From assembly GCA_903890595.1 (NCBI GenBank), contig CAITBU010000049.1:1-8594 (forward strand): a stretch of 8,594 bases of DNA, given 5' to 3'. Of this stretch, positions 4,839 through 8,594 are shown one piece after another. Each line of letters opens with the position of its first letter. Position 1 is the first letter of the stretch. This DNA is from an uncultured Holophagaceae bacterium. Its GTDB lineage: Bacteria; Acidobacteriota; Holophagae; Holophagales; Holophagaceae. The position numbers and the translations under genes are program-made. The notes beneath the pieces were generated by a model, which did not search any database, was not told the origin of the DNA, and was given only the letters and a program-made list of their open reading frames with translations.

Positions 4839-7800
4839 ATGTTCCTTTCCGATTTTTCCATCCGACGGCCCGTCTTCACCGTCTGCATCATGCTGGCCTT
4901 GGTGGTGCTCGGCCTCTTCTCGGTGAAGGGCCTGGGCATCGAGCAGTTCCCCAACACCGACCTCCCCATCGTCACGGTCTCCATCATCTATCCCGGTGCG
5001 AGCCCCGAGTCTGTCAAGCAGGACGTGGTCAAGCAGGTGGAAGAAGCGGTCAATCCTCTGGAGGCGATCAAGGAGATCAGCTCCACCAGCCAGGAGGGTC
5101 TGGGTACGCTCCTGATCCAGTTCCAGCTCGGCCGTGACATTGATAAGGCGCTGGAGGACGTGCGCACCAAGATCGGCCAGATCCGGCGCACCCTCCCGAG
5201 CAACATCGAAGAACCCGTCATCTCCAAGTTCGATCCAGCCCAGCTGCCCGTGCTCTCCCTGGTGCTGAAGCCGGATGCGAAACACACAGCGATGAATGAC
5301 CGGGAACTGACCCGCATCGCCAATGACTTCCTGAAGCGCCGCCTTGAGAACGTGAGCGGCGTGGGCAAGGTGGAGCTGGCGGGCGGCAGCACCCGGGAGA
5401 TCCTCGTTCAGGTGGATCCCCAGGCCCTGGAATCCCGCGGACTCTCGCTGAACGCGGTCATGAATACCTTGGGTAACGACACGACGGCCATCCCCAGCGG
5501 CAGCCTCCTCCAGGGCCGGCGCGAGGTCTCCGTGAAGGTGGATGCCAAAGCAAGGTCCGTGGATGACTTCCGCCACGTGGTGGTGGGCAACAAGCTGGGC
5601 CGCCCCATCGAGCTGCAGGAGGTGGCCACGGTGGTTGACGGGGTGAGGGAGCGCCGCAGCCTGGCCCGACTGGATGGCCGGGATGTGGTCGCCCTGGAGC
5701 TGCAGCGGCAGACGGGTGGCAACACGGTCGCCATGGTGACCGCGGTGCGCAAGACCCTCTCCAGCCTGACGCCTGAGCTTGAGAGGCAGGGCGTGGAGGT
5801 GGTGACGGCCCGCGACAATGCGCGCTTCATCTCGGACAGCGTGGAGGACGTGAAGGTGTCCATCTACCTCGGTGGCCTGCTCACGGTGATCATCGTCTTC
5901 TACTTCCTGAAGAGCTGGCGGTCCACCCTCATCACCAGCCTCACCCTGCCCGTGTCCGTGATCTCCACCTTCATCATCATGAAGGCCCTGAACTTCACCC
6001 TGAACACCATGACCTTGATGGGCCTCAGCCTGGCCATCGGCATCCTCATCGACGACGCCATCGTGGTCCGGGAGAACATCACCCGCCACGCGGAGATGGG
6101 TAAGGACCATGTCACCGCCGCCCGCGAGGGCACGGCCGAGATCGGCCCTGCCGTCATCGCCACCACCCTGTCGATCCTTGCGGTGTTCGTGCCCGTGGCG
6201 TTCATGGGTGGCATCGTGGGCAAGTTCTTCTTTCCTTTCGGCATCGTGGTGGCCTTCGCTGTGGCCGTCTCGCTGTTTGTGAGCTTCACCCTGGATCCCA
6301 TGCTCAGCGCCGTCTGGCCGGATCCCGAGCACGAGCGCAGCGCCGATGCCCACGTCCACTACCGTGGCACCAACCCGATCATGCGCAGTGTCGAGGCCTT
6401 CAGCCGCACGCTGGACCGCTGGGAGATCTACTACAAAGCCGCCATCGAGTGGGCCTTCGGGCACCGGTGGACCGTCATGGGGATCGGCTTCGGCAGCTGG
6501 GTGCTGGCCATGTCGCTCATCGGGCTGCTCGGCAACAACTTCATGCCTGACTACGACCGCGGCGACCTGGCGGTGTCCTTCAAGGCTGAGCCAGGCTCCA
6601 GCCTCCAGACCACGCGCCAGAAGGCCGAGGCCATCGAGGCCATCATCAAGGCCACTCCCGGCGTGGAGCTGGCCTACACCACCATCGGCACAGGCCTCAA
6701 CGGGACCATCAACTCCGGCAACATCTACGTGAAGCTGAAGGAGGGCCGCCGCCCCCACCACATCCAGATCCGGCGCCAGATCCGGGAAGCCTTCCGTGCC
6801 GTGCCCGGGGTCGAGACCACCGTGGGCACCGTCAATGACTTCGGCCAGCAGTCCCCCATCATGATCGCCGTGCAGGCCCCGGACCGAGAGTCCGTGATCC
6901 GCGCCGTTCCCCTGGTGAAGGAGGCCCTGCGCTCGGTACCCGGGGCGGTGGACATCGCCACGAGCCTGGACAGCGGCAAGCCCGAGCTGCGGCTGGTGGT
7001 GGACCGCAAGGCCGCCTCGGACCTGGGCGTGAGCCCCTCCGCCGTGGCCCGCATGGTGCGCCCCCTCGTGGATGGCGAGAAGGTGGCCAAGTATGAGGAC
7101 GAGACCGGCGAGCAGCGGGACGTGCGCGTGCGCCTCGCCGATCAGGAGCGGCGCCTCTCGACTCAGCTGGCCAACCTCACCGTGGAGAGCACCAAGGACC
7201 TGGGTGGCGGGAAGCATCCGCTCATTCGCCTGAACCAGGTGGTCCGCTTCGAGGAGGGCATCGCTCCCGCCAAGCTGCAGCGGCACGATCTCATGGAGGA
7301 GGTGGAGGTCAATGCCAACTTCGAAGGGGCTACCCTCGGCGAGGTGAGCGCCGCCGCCGCCAAGAAGGTTGAGGCCCTCAAGGCCAGCGGGAAGCTGCCC
7401 GAGGGTCTGCGGGTGGAGTTCCTGGGCCAGACCCGGGACAGCAAGGAGACCGCCGGCTACATGGGGCAGTCCCTGCTCCTGGCCGTGTTCTTCATCTACT
7501 TCGTGCTGGCCAGCCAGTTCGAGAGCTTCAAGCTGCCCATCACCATCATGCTCAGCTTGCCGCTGTCCATGGTGGGCATGGTCATGATGCTCTTGGTCAC
7601 CGGCGACAACATGTCGATGATGACCAGCATCGGCATGATCCTGCTCATGGGGCTCGTGACCAAGAACGCGATCCTGCTGGTGGACCACGCCCTGCATCTG
7701 GAGCGGGAGGAGGGCATCTCCCGGCGCCAGGCCATCATCCGGGCCGGCACCGTGCGGCTGCGGCCCATCCTCATGACCAGCTTTGCCATGATCGGCGGCA

Positions 7801-8039
7801 TGCTGCCCCTCTTCCTGGCCCTGGGGGCGGGTGCTGAGATGCGTGCCCCCATGGCGCGCGCCGTGGTGGGTGGGCTCATCACCTCCACCATGCTGACCCT
7901 CATCGTGGTGCCCGTCTTCTTCGAGATCCTGGAGGACATGAGCCTGGCCAAGGCCTGGGCCTGGATCCAGCGTCGCCTCGGCCTGACGGTGGTCGAGCCT
8001 GACCCCGTCCAGCCCCTGGCGGAGGCCCCCGATGCCTGA
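4839..8039 (+). CDS. RND multidrug efflux pump, AcrB-like HAE1-type inner-membrane transporter
   Basis: A 1066-residue protein, close to AcrB (1049). It is the proton-driven pump that takes substrate from the periplasm or inner membrane and passes it to the channel. The start MFLSDFSIRRPVFT and the first helix (about 11-30) are typical. Helices 2-6 span about 338-495, a large periplasmic loop follows helix 7 (about 545-565), and helices 8-12 span about 876-1030. The proton-relay residues are all present: Asp405-Asp406 in GILIDDAIVV (helix 4), Lys942 in GLVTKNAILLVDHA (helix 10), and Arg973/975 in VRLRPILMTS (helix 11). This predicts an active pump. The carboxylate pair within IDDAIVV.EN and the overall pattern favour the HAE1 drug-efflux type over CusA-like metal exporters, but the substrate is unknown. 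The ribosome binding site GGGAGG (4825-4830) sits inside the adaptor's last codons. The stop overlaps the next gene by 8 nt. Confidence 0.96.
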   Translation: MFLSDFSIRRPVFTVCIMLALVVLGLFSVKGLGIEQFPNTDLPIVTVSIIYPGASPESVKQDVVKQVEEAVNPLEAIKEISSTSQEGLGTLLIQFQLGRDIDKALEDVRTKIGQIRRTLPSNIEEPVISKFDPAQLPVLSLVLKPDAKHTAMNDRELTRIANDFLKRRLENVSGVGKVELAGGSTREILVQVDPQALESRGLSLNAVMNTLGNDTTAIPSGSLLQGRREVSVKVDAKARSVDDFRHVVVGNKLGRPIELQEVATVVDGVRERRSLARLDGRDVVALELQRQTGGNTVAMVTAVRKTLSSLTPELERQGVEVVTARDNARFISDSVEDVKVSIYLGGLLTVIIVFYFLKSWRSTLITSLTLPVSVISTFIIMKALNFTLNTMTLMGLSLAIGILIDDAIVVRENITRHAEMGKDHVTAAREGTAEIGPAVIATTLSILAVFVPVAFMGGIVGKFFFPFGIVVAFAVAVSLFVSFTLDPMLSAVWPDPEHERSADAHVHYRGTNPIMRSVEAFSRTLDRWEIYYKAAIEWAFGHRWTVMGIGFGSWVLAMSLIGLLGNNFMPDYDRGDLAVSFKAEPGSSLQTTRQKAEAIEAIIKATPGVELAYTTIGTGLNGTINSGNIYVKLKEGRRPHHIQIRRQIREAFRAVPGVETTVGTVNDFGQQSPIMIAVQAPDRESVIRAVPLVKEALRSVPGAVDIATSLDSGKPELRLVVDRKAASDLGVSPSAVARMVRPLVDGEKVAKYEDETGEQRDVRVRLADQERRLSTQLANLTVESTKDLGGGKHPLIRLNQVVRFEEGIAPAKLQRHDLMEEVEVNANFEGATLGEVSAAAAKKVEALKASGKLPEGLRVEFLGQTRDSKETAGYMGQSLLLAVFFIYFVLASQFESFKLPITIMLSLPLSMVGMVMMLLVTGDNMSMMTSIGMILLMGLVTKNAILLVDHALHLEREEGISRRQAIIRAGTVRLRPILMTSFAMIGGMLPLFLALGAGAEMRAPMARAVVGGLITSTMLTLIVVPVFFEILEDMSLAKAWAWIQRRLGLTVVEPDPVQPLAEAPDA

Positions 8040-8594
8040 GCTGACCTTCCAGGAGGCCGTGGAGACCCGCCGCACGGTGCGCACCTTCCTGCCGGACCCG
8101 GTCCCTCAGGACGTCCTGGACCGGGCCCTGGACGCGGCTCTCCGGGCACCCAGCTCCAGCAACCTCCAGCCCTGGGAGTTCGTGGTCATCCGCAGTGAGA
8201 CCGTCCGCCAGGCGGCCAATGCCGCCTGCTTGGATCAGCTACCGGTCCGCTCCGCCCCGGTGCTCATTGCCCTGGTGGCCCACCGGGAGACCTGGCGGCG
8301 CAACCGGGATGAGATCCTGCGCACCTTCGAGGCCCGGGGCAGCCTGCGCCCCAGCATGGGCAGCTACTACCGCCGCATCCTCCCAACGGTCTACACCACG
8401 GGCCCCTTCGGTCTCCTGGGTCCCCTCAAGCGGGGGCTGGCCCGCATCGTGTCGCTGTTCCGCCCCACGCCCAACCTGGGCACCCGAGGCGACCTGCGGG
8501 TCATGGTCCACAAGAGCACGGCCCTGGCTGCCGCCACCTTCATGCTCGCCCTGCGCGCCGAGGGCTACGACAGCTGTCCCATCGAAGGCTTCGA
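8032..8594 (+). CDS. Nitroreductase-family FMN oxidoreductase (3' truncated by window edge)
   Basis: The frame is open from the ATG at 8032 to the last base, about 187 residues, with the C-terminus missing. Family members bind FMN as dimers and use NAD(P)H to reduce nitro groups, quinones or other electron acceptors in the cytoplasm. Motifs seen: RRTVRTFLPDPVP (13-25), with the Arg pair that contacts the FMN phosphate; APSSSNLQPWEFVVI (39-53), the SS.N.QPW flavin-binding loop; and EGYDSCPIEGFD (177-188), matching the family's G..TCP.EGF region. Residues about 86-150 are a long Arg-rich segment, larger than in minimal nitroreductases. The ATG overlaps the pump stop by 8 nt (sharing ATGCCTGA), and GGAG lies 7 nt upstream, so translation is probably coupled to the pump. 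This suggests a linked detoxification step, but the substrate cannot be inferred. Confidence 0.9.
   Translation, partial: MPELTFQEAVETRRTVRTFLPDPVPQDVLDRALDAALRAPSSSNLQPWEFVVIRSETVRQAANAACLDQLPVRSAPVLIALVAHRETWRRNRDEILRTFEARGSLRPSMGSYYRRILPTVYTTGPFGLLGPLKRGLARIVSLFRPTPNLGTRGDLRVMVHKSTALAAATFMLALRAEGYDSCPIEGF

Noticed and set aside
4761..8084. Antisense open frame of about 1,107 codons opposite the RND pump gene
   Set aside because: Its translation is a low-complexity mix of His, Gly, Asp, Gln and Leu, as expected from the complement of a high-GC coding strand. It has no recognisable domain, while the plus strand encodes a fully conserved pump.
1..8594. Mobile elements, CRISPR arrays, tRNA or rRNA genes
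   Set aside because: I saw no transposase or integrase coding, no regularly spaced direct repeats, no long terminal inverted repeats and no tRNA- or rRNA-like segments in the window.

Overview
The window is GC-rich DNA from a Gram-negative bacterium. It encodes the C-terminal part of an outer-membrane beta-barrel protein ending in phenylalanine, and a complete three-part efflux pump with an outer-membrane channel. Codons strongly prefer G or C in the third position, which also creates long meaningless antisense reading frames, including one of about 1,100 codons opposite the pump gene. Nothing in the sequence fixes the taxon. A high-GC lineage such as Acidobacteriota (for example Holophaga/Geothrix relatives) or a deltaproteobacterial group would fit, but that is a weak guess.

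Layout from left to right: (1) the 3' end of an outer-membrane barrel gene (1-693). (2) A 160-nt leader with a candidate hairpin, then a CspA-type cold-shock gene (854-1057) closed by a strong UUCG-loop terminator that can work in both directions. (3) A small minus-strand gene (1215-1565) for a three-helix membrane protein with a histidine-rich tail, function unknown. (4) A divergent AT-rich intergenic region (1566-1711) with a good sigma70-like promoter, a perfect 16-bp inverted repeat inside it, and a second inverted repeat just downstream. (5) A plus-strand operon: TetR/CecR-like repressor (1712-2386), TolC-family outer-membrane channel (2388-3689), HlyD/AcrA-like periplasmic adaptor (3725-4837), AcrB-like HAE1-type RND pump (4839-8039), and an FMN nitroreductase-family gene (8032 to past the window edge).

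The last five genes read as one transcription unit. Junctions are 1 nt (repressor/channel), 35 nt (channel/adaptor), 1 nt (adaptor/pump) and an 8-nt overlap (pump/nitroreductase), with no terminator between them. The likely logic is that the TetR-family protein represses its own promoter through the palindrome, a ligand releases it, and the channel, adaptor and pump are made together with a flavoenzyme that may chemically modify the same or related compounds. The substrate cannot be read from sequence. The core system is a recognisable RND efflux operon. The less usual points are the channel-first gene order, the repressor being the first gene of the operon, the overlapping nitroreductase, and the channel's atypical signal peptide.
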